Notes under the pieces: model-generated
Told to the model about the DNA's origin: nothing
Seen by the model: the letters and a program-made list of their open reading frames with translations, nothing else
Database searches by the model: none
Origin: Zymoseptoria tritici IPO323
Taxonomy: Eukaryota > Ascomycota > Dothideomycetes > Mycosphaerellales > Mycosphaerellaceae
NCBI RefSeq assembly: GCF_000219625.1
Contig: NC_018217.1
Coordinates: 1,054,001-1,118,000 of the forward strand
Direction of reading: 5' to 3'
Length of the DNA stretch: 64,000 nt
Translations under genes and position numbers: made by a program
Shown here: positions 1-11,800 of the stretch, piece after piece
Numbering within the stretch: position 1 is the stretch's first letter
Layout of the letters: the number at the start of each line of letters is the position of its first letter

Positions 1-2410
1 GTGGCAATAACAGTACATCGTCCTGCTCCAAGAAGAGCAACCTTTGCTTGCCGGCCGGTTGCCATTCGCCTCCTTGCTGACTTGCGAAGCGCGACCATTC
101 TGCTTCCATGGCGTCCTCTGGAACAAACATCCAGATTATAGTACCATCCAGAACTCGAAGCCACGTTCCGTTTGCGCCATTCGTATGCACATCCGAGCAG
201 TTGCCACTCGGAATACAAATGTCAAAGCTCAAACAATCTTCCATTCGGGGTAGTCCCGGACTACCAAGCTCGACTCGATCCTCGCCAGCAAAACCTTGAT
301 CTCGTTCGACAAGACACTCAAGCAGGCGGAACCTGGGGAGCATAGTGAAAAGCGGTCGCTGGCACTTGATGATGTTTCGAATTCTTATCGCCGCTGCAAA
401 ATCCCATGGCGTTCCCGTCCGAAGACTATCAGCAAGGTTTTCAAGGCTTGCTCGAGCTGGTTGTAGCTCGTTGTTGAGCCTTCGGGGTTCGAGCGTCAGT
501 CTTGGAGATCTGTCCTGCAGTTGTAGCGCCAAGGAAGCAGCGGTATGCATGTTGATATCGGAGAATCGTTCCTTTATGACGACCGGTTTGCGGAAGACCT
601 GGCCATTTTGAGCGGCTGCAACGAATTGCTCAGAAGTGTAGTATAACACATCGGCTTCCAGTTCCGATCGCCCATGGCTATGGCCGGGAGAAACTTTACA
701 TCCCGGCTGGGCGAATATGATGGCTGGTTGGGCACCATTATCGAGCCAATCTGCCCGTTGTTGTTTTTCGCTCACAGCGCCTACCAGGTCGTCGCCCAAG
801 AGACTTGCGATACAGTAGCGATCCTTTGAATTCGCTGGCATCGTTGCTGTGGCCTGAATATCAGGCTGATGTAGCATGGCGTCAGCTTCGGTATGGCTCA
901 AAGAGTACCCTTCGGCACGAAGCACTCCGTCATGCTCCAAGGTTGAAAACTGTTGCTCTAGGTCGATTTCACCCATGACCACGTCGCCAAATATCTCACC
1001 TCCTGGAGTTGGCGGATTTGTGTATTGCTCAGCCGTCGCGATGTGGGAAAAGGTGCAAAGCCCGTCCGTCGTGTTGCGGTCAGAGCACGGGGAACTGGTA
1101 GTTGAGCTTGGCTCGGTAATTTGCCCGTCTCCAAGCAGCGCAGAGGTATCACCGGCTGTAGGCAAGATTGAGCTCCTCTGACTACTGGGTCGCGGCTCGC
1201 CGGTACTGTCCGTCGTACTGGACGCACACCTGGTCGCGGCTCGACGGAGCACGTGGCCTGGACTATTCGGTCCTTCGGTACCGTATTTCAGATGCCGGCA
1301 TGTTTCCGCGTGCGGTTCAGGACCACGCCCGAAGAATGAATCGCGGAAGTGGCTGAATTGCGGACATGAAGAGTCCTCTTCGCCGGACGCAGACAAGCTG
1401 TTCGACTGCGGAGCTGGCGTGGGAGAAGCAGGCTCACACGTTGCTGACGCATAGTTGAAGATCCTCGTTTCAGGACCATCTGGCACGGGATCGCGCGGCG
1501 AAGATTCATCATCTCTCAGAGTGATGTGCGGCGACTGCTCATCCGTTTCGCTCGCGGCTTCGGCACGGATCTGTCCGCTTCTAGACTCACCGAAGTCAGG
1601 ATTCTCGTCAAGAGCGAGTCCCTGGTGAGCTGATATCGAAAAAGCTGCGACAGCTGACGTGCAGGAGCTTTCCCGGGCGGCAACCAGACCATGGCGGTCG
1701 ATCTGTAATAGGTACATATGGTAGTGCTTTGGCCGAGCCTCGTTGAGTAGTGTGCCGATTTCATCGATAGCAACGTTGCCATCTACATTCGTGACCCACT
1801 GTTGTACAACGTCCTGGTCCGGAGTGACCGATGCGAGTAGCTGCGGGTTCAGATCCCGTAGTGGCTGCACAGGAGCCTGATCGAGGGTTTTCCGTCGACG
1901 ATCCGTGAGTCCCTCGCGATGCCGCTCGATGAGAACAATGTTGAGACGGGGACATAGATCTTCTTTGAAACGAGGGTACTGCGTGGCGCAAACCCGAATA
2001 GCGCTCATCTGGACCTGCCCGGCCTTATGCCAGCCATAGTAGAGGACGACTTGAGGCGACCATAGTGTCGATACGAAAGCAAGACTCCGGAGGCGATTGG
2101 TCTCGTTGGCATTCCTGCGTTTGCTACCATCGTCTTCGATCTAATTGGCGAGCTTGAACACTTCCTGCCAACCGATGTCGCTTTCGACAGCAGCTGGACA
2201 GGCAAGCTTGGTGACGGAGCATAACGTGACTATGCGAGTATCGACCTGATCGCGCTGCGACAACAAGGCGTTCCGGAGGTCGGTGTAGTCGGATAGCGGT
2301 CCTTGCTGATGCCAGATGCTGTGCAACTTCTGAACAAATGCTTGAGTGGCTCGGTCTAGGCTTCCCCGGCTTGGCGGAGCTGCCATTCGATCAGATTTGC
2401 GGGGCGCCAT
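1..2410 (-). CDS. JmjC-like domain protein, partial at left edge, with in-frame stop
   Basis: Read on the minus strand, this is one open frame of about 800 codons that leaves the window at base 1. The first ATG is at 2410 (MAPRKSDRMAAP). A single in-frame TAG at 2143-2141 (about codon 90) breaks it. After that the frame stays open, with another ATG at 2008 (MSAIRVCATQ) that could be the true start. The middle (from about codon 180) is low-complexity, rich in Ser, Pro and Thr. The last 200 residues resemble a JmjC/cupin fold: FRKPVVIKERFSD, then GTWLRVLDGTIIWMFVPED, then EQDDVLLLP at the edge. JmjC proteins are 2-oxoglutarate/Fe oxygenases, often histone demethylases. Here the usual HxD iron pair is not evident (VHTNGANG stands in its place), so activity is doubtful. 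The stop could be a C-to-T mutation of CAG, a sequencing error, or part of an unrecognised in-frame intron. Confidence 0.6.
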
Positions 2411-3175
2411 CGTGGGGGGCTCGGGTAGTTCTGGAAGCTTATCATCCACGGCTTTGTTGGATTATTCGATCGAGCGTTGCCTTCTCAGCGAGTGTGCATG
2501 CGAGCGAGTCGACCTAGTGTCCTTGATTTGCAACCGCAGTAGTCGGGAAGCTGCTCACGTCTCAGCCTTGGGTCTCTTTCTGCATAAAGGCTTCTTCACT
2601 CTGTTGCTGTGCCGCAGACTCGTAGCCCCCATTGTGATGGCTATCAACGTTATTGGATCGGCAAGGAAGCCAGGAACGGGACCGGTCAAGGAGCCCGCTT
2701 CCGCCCGCGCACGTCAGCACTTGAAATCACGACGACGACCTCGACCGGCAGTGGGTCGCTATGGTCCTTGTGGGATGTCCTACGCCCCGAAAGTTACTTA
2801 GCACGGGCCATTGTTGAATTCATTCAGTGAGGGACCGTGCATCTGAAGAAGACCTCCGCAGAAGGGAACCAAAGGGCCGCCAAGGCCTCGTCCGGGCTTC
2901 TGCTACCTCCCTGTGATCCGGCTGCTAGCCTCTGGACATTTGCGGTGATCCTTCCGAGGCGCTCAAACGCTGTACGGTCACAACCTCTAGCTCGGAGACC
3001 CTGGAAGGTGCCTTCATCCACGATGAAGACGTCCACGGGCGCTGTCGTAAAGGACCGGGAACGATTGAGGTGGTCTTGTATGAGCTGTAGAAAGACAATC
3101 AGCACACTACGATCTGTATTACCTCTTTCCTGCCTCCGAAACAGTTTGATCCTGTTCTAATGTCCCCCTCGGCCT
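2411..3175. other. Intergenic; weak candidate exon only
   Basis: No gene could be assigned here. On the minus strand 2824-3084 is open (ending RCTVPH). It could be joined through a 38-nt GT...CTACAG intron (3122-3085) to a few upstream codons, but no start, domain or homology was recognised. Both strands are partly open, as expected for GC-rich DNA. Confidence 0.3.
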
Positions 3176-4690
3176 TCAAACCCTATGGTGAAATGCGCCT
3201 GGCTGGTGAATACACTGCAGGAAACAGCATGCTGCTAGTAACAACACAGCTTCGACCGCGTACGGCAAACCCATTGCGACTCCGTCAGAGCGAATTCCCC
3301 GTCGGAACGCCATGGCTAAAATCGGACCGGCAAGCATCGTACCAAGGCTTGACGCCATCGCAATCGCGGTGTTGATGGTAGCAATCTGCGTAGGCTTCAC
3401 CAACGCAACTGCGAAGCTGCGAAGTGCAGAGTAGTAGCCCCAGCCAGCAGCCAATATGCCAAGCCCGAGCGCAAACACAGTCGCATGTGCAGCTGAGGCC
3501 ATCACGCCTGCCCCGATGAAGAGAGTCCACACGCTAATCTGGGAGACCCGATAGTCTCTGGCGGATGCGGATCTGCGTCTTACAACTATCTTTGATAGTT
3601 GAGGCAGGACCAGGAGCATGATGATCAGGGTCACTATGCTCTTCAGCGTGAGTAACAAGCCGGCCTGCGCTATGCTCCACGAGAACCGCAAGGAGGCGTA
3701 CTGCACGACGAGTTGAACCGATTGAGGAGCGGTATGTCCGAGTGCGAAAGCAGCCAGCATGCAAATAATGTTGCTCGGTATGGACTTCGAGGTCCGCATA
3801 TTTTGGATTCTAGATTTGACCGTGTTCATCCACGTGGATTTGGTACCCAGGGGTGCAGAGACCTCTCCCTCGGGGATGTGGGTCGCCAGAGCAGGACATG
3901 CAGACGGCGAGGAGACGCTCATAGTCTCAGGCAGGAGACCCGCGATACTCGCACCGAGGACTATCAGCGAGAGTCCAGTCAGGGAAGGCACCCAAGGGCC
4001 GAAGCGCCACATCAGCGCAGCACTGGCAATCGGCGCTAAGATTTCGCCGATGAGGACTACAGCAGCGAGCTGATAGTAGACTAAAGCTCTTTGCGCAAGT
4101 CAGCGATCATTTTTGTGTCGAGGTCCGCATGCGTGGTACCGTTCATCCGGACTGAAGACATCCGTCAACATGGCGTATGACATTGAGGTCAAAACTTGTG
4201 GCCCTCCGCCGAGTACCTGCATTGCGGGCGCGGCCCAAAGAACTCGCAGAGGAATCCGCCCTGCCGATGCAGCGATGAGACGACAGGCGGCTTCTTCAAG
4301 TATCATGGCAGTGAAGCAGAGAAGGAGGATTGGCCGACGACCAATGCGGTCCGCGGTGAAACCGTATGGCAGCGCCAACAGGACTCCAGGGACTTGACCG
4401 AAGGTGTCCTTTATTCCAGTAATGAGCGCGAGCTCGCTCTGGACTGCGGACGACTTGCACGCTGTTGGCGAAGGGTGGTTGTGCGTCTGCCTGCAAATGG
4501 CGGCTTCGTAGATCGCGATGTTGGGTGCGAAAGCCAGAACGACGCCGAAATCGGCGAGAAAGATGGAAGCGGACAAGATGAGCAGAACCCGTCGTCTTCG
4601 TGAGAATAGCGGATGCTGCGATATTGCCGCTTCTGCTGATTCGGGTAATAATGGCGTTTGGTCACTTTCAGCCCGGTCGGAAGATGCCAT
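3176..4690 (-). CDS. MFS transporter (two exons)
   Basis: A membrane carrier of the major facilitator superfamily. Exon 1 is 4690-4140 and exon 2 is 4088-3176, separated by a 51-nt intron with donor GTACCA, branch GCTGAC and acceptor CAAAG. The joined product is 487 residues. The start is the ATG at 4690 (MASSDRAESDQ). A hydrophilic N-terminus is followed by a first membrane helix (VLLILSASIFLADFGVVLAF). The MFS signature GFTADRIGRRP follows the next helices, with further hydrophobic segments to the end. The pattern ADFGxxLxxAP...YExxICR resembles the fungal MFS group related to proton-coupled folate carriers, but the substrate cannot be told. Splicing restores a smooth frame (SPDER-ALVYYQLAAV), which supports the model. 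No neighbouring gene suggests a cluster role. Confidence 0.8.
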
Positions 4691-5175
4691 GTCCAAGGGA
4701 GAGGAGAAGATGATGCTCTTTGCGGTGATTTGAAGTGTCGCCGAACAATTACGAACGGTGGAAGAGAAGGGCGGTCAGAAAATGTGGGAAGCATTGTCAA
4801 AATGTCTTAAATAGATGCGTTGTAAGGTCATATCCTTGTAGACAAACCCCCTCCAGAGGCTAGAGAGGTCTAGCTTGCAGCGAGGACTCTGGTAGTATCA
4901 TCAAGGTGCAACCAGACGACACTTCAGTCAAGCGTGTGACCTGAGATCATGCATAAGTGAGGTTTGCTTACAGCGAAGTCGAGGGGACTTGAAACGAATG
5001 TCGGAGTCCTGTTGAAACGAGATGTCCAGGAAGAACGAGAGCTGCCTCAGACACTACCGTAGTAATTACCGTATGGCTTGAAACATTTCGAAAACAAGGA
5101 TAGGTAACTTGGCAGACGTGCAGGTAGCCATCGCTGTCTTCAACGATGGACGTCACCTTGATCTGCTCCCACTCC
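4691..5175. other. Intergenic, MFS promoter side
   Basis: About 485 bases between the MFS start and the stop of the next minus-strand gene. No coding region, RNA gene or repeat was seen. It presumably holds the MFS promoter. Confidence 0.5.
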
Positions 5176-6218
5176 TTACCCGCTCTCCTCCCCAAACAGA
5201 CCCCCAAAACCACCGAACTCCTCTTCCTCCCGACTCTCATCCATCATCCTCCTGACATCCCTCTTCAACGGAGCCGCTCTCCAAGCCATCTCTCTCAATG
5301 TAGCATAGACACTGCCTTCGAATCCACCATCGTCTGGCATTTCTTCTTCCGCCCTCCGAATCAGCAGCGCAAGAAACACCTGCATCGTATAAAATGCATC
5401 GTTTCCACCGCAGTGAAATGTGTTCCTCTCATACGGAATACTGACGGCGTTCATCACGTTTTGAAGAGACAGTTCACGGCTGGAGACTTCGCGAGCAAGA
5501 CGTGTTGTATCGATCACTATAGAGTCGGACGTTAGCAACAATTCCTTATATGCAAGAGTGCGACCAGGTTGTGCTTACTTCCAACCACACTCTTCAGGTC
5601 CTCGACAGGCACACCAAGCTTCTTCATCCAAAGTAATTCGGCTGCTATGCCATGACCAACGAGGACAATCTGCTCATCTCCACTGAGGCTCTCGGCGATC
5701 GTCTTCGGAAGTTGCGCAATATCGATCCGCATGTAGTTGTCGAAGAGGTAGTTCCGGCGTTTGCGACCCGCTGTGGCAATGTTACTGCCTCGAATGCCTT
5801 GCTCAAGATGCTGCATATCTAGTCTTGCCAGCCCAAGCTCCGTCACCCCTTTGCCGTCGTGAACGTCTCCTTCGAAATCAATCGCTATGAAAACCACGTC
5901 TGGCAATCGATAGTTCCGAACAATAGAATGAATCGTATCTGCGCAAGCCAGCTGCGCCCGCTGCTCGTAGTGGCGGGACTGAAGGCTCCTCAAAAGTTGG
6001 GTCTCGAATCGGACGAAAGCTGCCATACCAAGGAAGAACATTGCTTCTTGATCGGTCCCGTCCAAGCGGAAGGCCGCTAAGTACGCTTTCTTATCGTTGT
6101 TGTATTTTTGCCGCAATTGTGCCCGTTCATCGTGGGGAAGCGTGTGCCATGCTTGTTTCCAGCAGCGCTTTTTATGGCTGAGGCCTGGGACTTGTGGTTG
6201 TCTGATTTGGTAGGTCAT
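5176..6218 (-). CDS. Gfd2/YDR514C-like DEDD-fold protein
   Basis: Exon 1 is 6218-5579 and exon 2 is 5516-5176. The 62-nt intron has donor GTAAGC, branch GCTAAC and acceptor TATAG. The joined product is 326 residues from the ATG at 6218. The central motif AIDFEGDVHDGKGVTELGLA (from about residue 112) matches the RNase H-like/DEDDh core of the fungal Gfd2/YDR514C family, with Asp and Glu where the first exonuclease motif sits. FHCGGNDAFYTMQVFLAL after the splice is typical of the end of that domain. The C-terminus is acidic and Gly/Phe-rich. Proteins of this family resemble 3'-5' exonucleases; their substrates are poorly known, though yeast Gfd2 is linked genetically to mRNA export. Family assignment is by recognition of motifs; function is inference. 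Confidence 0.75.
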
Positions 6219-6290
6219 GTTGAAGGCGAGAAAGTCGAGGTGCGAAATGTATCTTCGAGTATGAGACGAAGGGTAGGGACGGAAGAGTGA

Positions 6291-6577
6291 TCAATTGTAT
6301 GTCAAAGACAAGACATGCTCCGAGGACCGATTGACCGCGTAATGCTCAACTGCGGTTTGGAGGAAGCAGGAACATCGATGCACAATCCTCGATACTTACA
6401 TGTCGTGGGCGGTCCGCTGAAGTTCTGCCTGACGTTCTCGAAAAATGGCAAGGCGACGGAGCGTGTACTGTACCACGAAGGCAACATCTTGGTCGTGAGG
6501 AGCGCCAATGTGCCGGTTCCATCACAGAGTGATGCAAGCGCTGACTCTGTGGCAGGATGTGTCCCCAAAACATGTCT
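6291..6577 (-). pseudogene. 3' end of a host gene next to the transposon
   Basis: On the minus strand an exon (about 6577-6400) is preceded by a pyrimidine-rich tract ending CTACAG and is followed by a 50-nt intron with donor GTAAGT and acceptor CCGCAG (6399-6350). A final exon (6349-6291) ends in TGA. The two exons join in frame (...FSGPPTT-FEHYAVNRSSEH...). No family was recognised. The 5' part would lie across the 13.3-kb transposon, so the insertion may have split this gene. The opposite strand is also open here (6315-6581), so strand and even coding status are uncertain. Confidence 0.3.
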
Positions 6578-6637
6578 GTAGAGGGAGAGTTTGAGGAAAG
6601 GAGAATGAGAGTGGCCGTGAGGTAACGGGATGATCCA

Positions 6638-6642
6638 TGGAT
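6638..6642. repeat. Left target-site duplication TGGAT
   Basis: TGGAT directly precedes the first TGTTG of the left LTR. The same five bases follow the right end of the composite at 19990-19994. Five-base duplications are usual for Ty1/copia integration. Confidence 0.6.
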
Positions 6643-6813
6643 TGTTGTGGATCATCAGACTGACCATCAGTGAAGTGCACGTGACTAGTGCCAAGGCATT
6701 CCTACACACAGATAGCTAAAGTAAGAATCTTACACTTAAGATTCTCTCTGCATAACAATATATACCTGCTAATCAGAGGTCTTCTTCTACTTAGCTTAAG
6801 TCTAATTATAACA
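6643..6813 (+). repeat. 5' LTR of arm A
   Basis: A 171-base LTR starting TGTTGTGGATCATCAG and ending TATAACA, followed at once by the primer-binding site. It matches the 3' LTR of arm A (172 bases) and the 5' LTR of arm B, differing mainly by C/T and G/A plus a 1-base indel. Confidence 0.9.
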
Positions 6814-6829
6814 GGTTATAAGCCCGGCG
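6814..6829 (+). other. Primer-binding site, initiator-Met half-tRNA type
   Basis: GGTTATAAGCCCGGCG directly follows the LTR. It is complementary to the anticodon region of initiator methionine tRNA (GGGCTCATAACC), apart from one G-to-A change that fits RIP. Drosophila copia and several fungal copia elements prime from such an internally cleaved initiator tRNA. The same site occurs in arm B. Confidence 0.7.
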
Positions 6830-8064
6830 TAACTACTACACACTTAAGGAAGAATTGTCTGTTCTAAGCGCAGCTACTAGAACCTTACTGTACACTATTT
6901 AGACAGTTGACTAGCGAGCCGAGAAAGAGCTAGTTATAACAACAGCCGTAATGCAGGCTAATAAGTTCAAGACTGCGAAGGAGAATAAAGTCCTAAGAAA
7001 GGGAAGCAACTTCTCAGACTAGTTAAGGATGCTTAAAGCAGCCCTTATAGACAAGGAGGTGTTAGGCTATGTCTTTTATAACATTCCCTAGTGCCCTGCC
7101 TAACTAAAGCTAGGAATTAAAGTTAGATATCCCTCTCTACTAACTAAGGAGAGTACTACTTTATCCTCCCAGGCTCTAACTCCTTCCTAAAAAGAAGGAG
7201 GGGACACTCTAGTAACAGAACCTATTCTAACTAGTGGACTAAGACTAACTCCTCTCTAAGTCTAGCATAAGCATAACCTAATTACATACGGGATTGTTAG
7301 CAAAAGGATTAACTAATCTCTAAGGCCTAACTTTAGGGATACAGAGAAGACAGCTAAGGAACTGTATAATACTATTATAGCTACCTATAGGCCTGTTGTA
7401 ACTATAAACATTTATAACAGCCTAAGGATTCTTAGAATTAGCAACATTAAGATCTAAGGAACAAACACTTAGAAGTACTATAAGGACTTCTAGAAGTAGC
7501 ATTACAAGTACATCTCTGTAACAGAACAATACTCTAGGTCTAAGAGCATTCTAGTCTTAAAGCTTACCTTTAGTAATAAGCAGATTAGGCTGTTCTTTAT
7601 CTAGGGCCTCTACTATCTAGAATACCTAAGAAGCTAGAGACAATCCTATTATATTAAGAACACAACTCTTAAAGAGCTAATTACCTTATTAATTAAGGAA
7701 CCTCCTCTACAGACATAGAGGACAGTAGGAGGATTTAGGGGTACTGCAGTAGATAATAATTAGTGTACTAAGTGTACCTATTATATCCACACAAATGCAG
7801 ATTGCTTTAAGAAGTACCCTAACAAGGCCCTAAAGTCCTAGGTACACAGAGGAAAAGGAGGATCTAACAAGGACAAGAAGAAGTCCTAAGACAAGAGCAA
7901 GAGATATAATAAGAAGGGAGGAAAGGGTGCTGCAGCAATTAAGCCTATCTCTTCTTCTAATGCAGGCTTAGGCTCTAATTTAGACAGCTTATTTGCAGGA
8001 GCAGCAATTACTACCGCTAGAATACAAAGGAGTAACACTATTGTCTAGGATTCTAGTATATTAT

Positions 8065-8077
8065 ACTACTTCTTTAA
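8065..8077 (+). repeat. Target-site duplication of the nested insertion, left copy
   Basis: ACTACTTCTTTAA occurs here and again at 8852-8864, on either side of the 774-base insertion. Arm B keeps the empty site: the same 13 bases occur once, as the reverse complement at 18546-18558. Confidence 0.85.
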
Positions 8078-8851
8078 GACGGCCGAACAGACTGCACCTT
8101 CACGCGGTGGCCGTCGTAAGTACCTTCCTTGGAAGGGAAACTAAGACAGTCTGGAAGAAACCTCCTCGAAAACCTCTCGAATCCGCCCGAAATCCTTCTC
8201 GAAATCCGCCTCGAAACACAAGCACGAAAACCTCTCGAATCCGCCCGAAATCCTTCTCGAAATCCGCCTCGAAACACGAGCTACAACAGAACAACAGCAC
8301 GATTCGAACGAATAGCCCTCTACGCTACGATCGAGAAGAAGAAAGAAGCAGTCCACTCTGCCCTATACGCGCACCTCCTCGAAATCCGAATCGAAATCGC
8401 ATGTCTATACATGCACTTCAAAGAGCTAGAACTCGGTGGAATCTACAACTCTGCGATCAACCTACGTAGCTATATGCGCTAGAAGGCGGCATATAGTTCC
8501 ACAAAGGCATATTGAGGACAAGAGAAGGCAGCGAGTTGGACAGCTGCTTCTGCACCTCTTTCGAATTCGTAGCGTGTGTGCGAAGCGGAAGGATCCGCTG
8601 AAAATTCTGCAAAAGCTTGGCGCGAAAATTCTGCAGCCTTGGGCTGCAACACTCGTTTGATTTCCTTTGTTTTGCGCTGCTTTTAAAGTCCTTTGGCATT
8701 TTGCCTTAGGCACGGGGTTTCCCCTAAGGTCAAAGAATACCGAAAGAATTTGATTGTAAATAGATCTACTGCCTTGCTTACAAGGCCGTCCTACATAGTC
8801 TTGGACTCCGAAAGGACGTAAATGGAACAAACAAACAAAACAAACAAACAA
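8078..8851 (+). mobile_element. Nested non-LTR-type insertion with AAAC tail
   Basis: A 774-base segment absent from arm B, flanked by 13-base direct repeats. It ends in an AAAC-rich tail (about 8824-8851) right before the second repeat, the hallmark of target-primed insertion by LINE machinery. It starts with an inverted pair GACGGCC/GGCCGTC (8078-8115) and contains a 58-base tandem duplication. Base composition is balanced, CpG and CpA are common, and no RIP-like damage is seen, so it arrived after the host element was mutated. A 117-codon frame (8129-8482) is open, but no domain is recognisable. It could be a SINE-like element or the 3' end of a 5'-truncated LINE; no tRNA-type A/B boxes were found. 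Confidence 0.75.
8167..8277 (+). repeat. 58-base tandem duplication inside the nested insertion
   Basis: The unit beginning CGAAAACCTCTCGAATCC occurs at 8167 and again at 8225, almost identical, about 1.9 copies. Each unit itself contains a repeated CTCGAAATCCG-like core. Confidence 0.85.
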
Positions 8852-8864
8852 ACTACTTCTTTAA
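8852..8864 (+). repeat. Target-site duplication of the nested insertion, right copy
   Basis: Second copy of ACTACTTCTTTAA. Downstream of it the copia sequence resumes without loss. Confidence 0.85.
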
Positions 8865-11800
8865 CAACAAGTCCTAGTTCTTAGACCTTAAACCCCTAGA
8901 AACCCTAATTAGGTTCTCTTAAGCTATTAGACAAAGCATAGTTATATACTTAGGAAGTGTGAGGATTATAATAAAGTACAAGGGGAATAAGTTAAACATT
9001 ACCTTACAAGATGTATTATACTCTCCTAACTCTAATCACAACCTTATCTTAGTAGAGACTCTCTAGCTAAAGTGTAAGGTCCACCTAGACAGGCTATCTT
9101 TATACATTCTAAGGAATGACAAGAAGATAGGTAAGGTTTAGTCCACTTATAATGTTCTAATCCTCTAGAATGCAACTGTCTCTCTCCCTAAGGGGAGTAC
9201 CAAAGTTGCTTCTACAACTAATAGGAACATGTCCTATCCAGCCTTTGCTATGCCTAAGGCTAACATAACAAGATAGCACTAGAGACTAGGCTATGTAGGG
9301 AACAAGATTCTTAGTGCAACAAAGGCTTAAGTCTAAGGACTTAAGCAGATTAATACATCTACACTTAAGTACTATAAGCTATGTAAGCTTGCAAGGTTAT
9401 AGAGAGTAGTGTTAAGAACTCTAAGACCAACACCTTAATCCTTATTAGATAAGGTCTATATTAACATTATAGGACTAATCTTTCTACTAGACATCTTTAG
9501 ATGTAAGTACATCCTTATAATTACTAATGCAAAGTTAAGAAGGAGATAGGCCATCTTCTGCAAGCTCAAATTATAAGCTGCATAAATTATTAAGAAATAG
9601 ACTACTAAGATATTTAACTAGTACAAAAAGATAGTTAAGATCTAGTTCTTAGATAGAGGAGGAGAGTTTAACAACAATAATCTAATTACATTTGCAGAGA
9701 ATAAGGGACTAAGATAGGATTTCTTAGCTCCCTATACTCCTAAGCAGAATAGAATTGTAGAATTATCTAACAAGGTTATCCTTAACAAGGCAAGAGCAAT
9801 AATAATTAACTCTGGCCTACCTCTCCCTCTCTAGAGTTTTGCAGTTGCATATGCAATCTTCCTTACTAATAGGCTAGTATGCCTGTTAACTAACAAGATT
9901 CCTCTTTAGGAATTTAATTAAGATCTTAATGCTAGAACTCTATATATTAATCTAACAAAGGTTAGGAGATTTAGATACAGAGCATATCTGCATAATTAGG
10001 GGAGACCTAATTTATAGAAGTTCTATCCTAAAGTAGAGAAATACTAGAATCTAGGATTCTAGGAGAATACTTTAACTAACTATATAGTTTAGAAGTTTGA
10101 ACCATCTACCCTTACTAGGTTTCAGCACAAGATTATAACCTCTCCTTATATAACACATAATAAGGATAAGGTATATAGCACAATACCTACTGCCCTAGAC
10201 TTCTAGGGGGAGAGTTTCCTGCAACTAATACAACCTATTACTACAGAACAGGAAGTCTATGCTATCTACACTAAGGATCAAGATTAGGGCTAGGATGCCT
10301 AAGGGCAAGATGCCTAACCTCTTACTACTTCTTATCTTTAAGAAGTAGAGAACATGTTTAATACTATACAGAGAGAGAGAAACTAAGCCTCCCTTTTAAC
10401 ATCTTAGGGGGAGCAAACATTAGGTTAGGACATACAGTCCTAGGATAACTAACACAAGCAGTCTAAGCCTAATTAGCTAGAGGCTACTAAGCATAAAGAA
10501 GCCTCCTAGCTAGCTTAGGGGGAGCATGTTTCTAAGGAAACAGGAAGTCCTAAGGGATTCTAAGGAAGTCCTAAGGGATTCTAGGAGCAGGCTAATGCCT
10601 TATTAACACAGCTACAATATTAAGCATTAGTAGAGAATTGCCCTAAAAGGGAAGACCTCTAAGATTATACTATAACTCCCTTCCTAGACATTTATATTAC
10701 AGGAAAGAGGAAAGTAGGGAGAAGCCCTAAGAGACCTAAGAAATTAGGCAATAAAGTAAGTCCTAAAAGCTTAGGCACATTCAGACTCTTAAGAAGTAGA
10801 AGATCAGTTGTAAGAAAAGACTACAGCAAGATCTAGAAGATAGGACTTAAAGCAACAAATCCTAATCTATCTAATCCTAAGACAGTTAAGGAAGCTCTCT
10901 CTAGATCTAACTATAAGGAATAGGAGAAAGCTATTATTAAGGAAGCTAAGTTACTTAAGTCTACAGGATGCCTTAAATAGAAACTCGTTAGCACCCTCCC
11001 TAAGGGGAGAGTCCCTCTTATAAGGAAATAGGTCTTTAAGATTAAGGTGCTCCTAGATAGAACTGTAGAGAAGTACAAGGCTAGATAGACAGCTAGGGGA
11101 TTTACATAAAGGAAGGGACTTAACTATGTTAATACCTTTGCTCCTACCCTAAGAGCTGCAACAGGGAGAATACTTCTGTCCCTCTTAGTTAACTTTAGCT
11201 AGAAGAGGAGACAAGTTAATATTAAGACTACATTCCTAAATCCAAACCTAGATAAGCAGATCTTTATTAAGCTACTAGAGGGAGCTTATCTCTTTAAGAA
11301 AGATGCCTACAAGTACATTATACATGTTAAGAAAGGACTATATAGGCTTAAGCAGGTAGCTGCTCTCTAGCACTACGATGCTGTAGACACTCTCTAAAAG
11401 CTTGGTCTGTTAAGAACTGTTAGTAATGCTTGCCTCTTTTAAGGGAAAGGCATCCTTGTTCTCCTTTATGTAGATAACTTCCAGATCTTTAGATAGTTAG
11501 ACTATAAGATTAACAAGCTAATTAAGGGATTAGAGCAGAAGTACACAATTAAGGTTGTTAATACTAATGTCTTTCTTAGACTTTACCTAAAGGAAGGGAA
11601 AGATAGCTCTATGTCTGTCTCTTAGGAACACTATTCTAGAGACAAACTTTAAGGACATAGTCTTAGCAATGCAAAGAGTGTTAAGTACCCCCTTAACACC
11701 CTCCTTAAACCCCTCCAGGATAAGAGAACAAAGGAGGACTATAATCTCTTTAACAAGATTATTAGGGAACTGCAACATCTGTTAAACTATACTAGACCAG

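Noticed and set aside
8167..8277. A CRISPR-like array
   Set aside because: Only two directly adjoining units without spacers; it is a simple tandem duplication in a eukaryotic mobile element.
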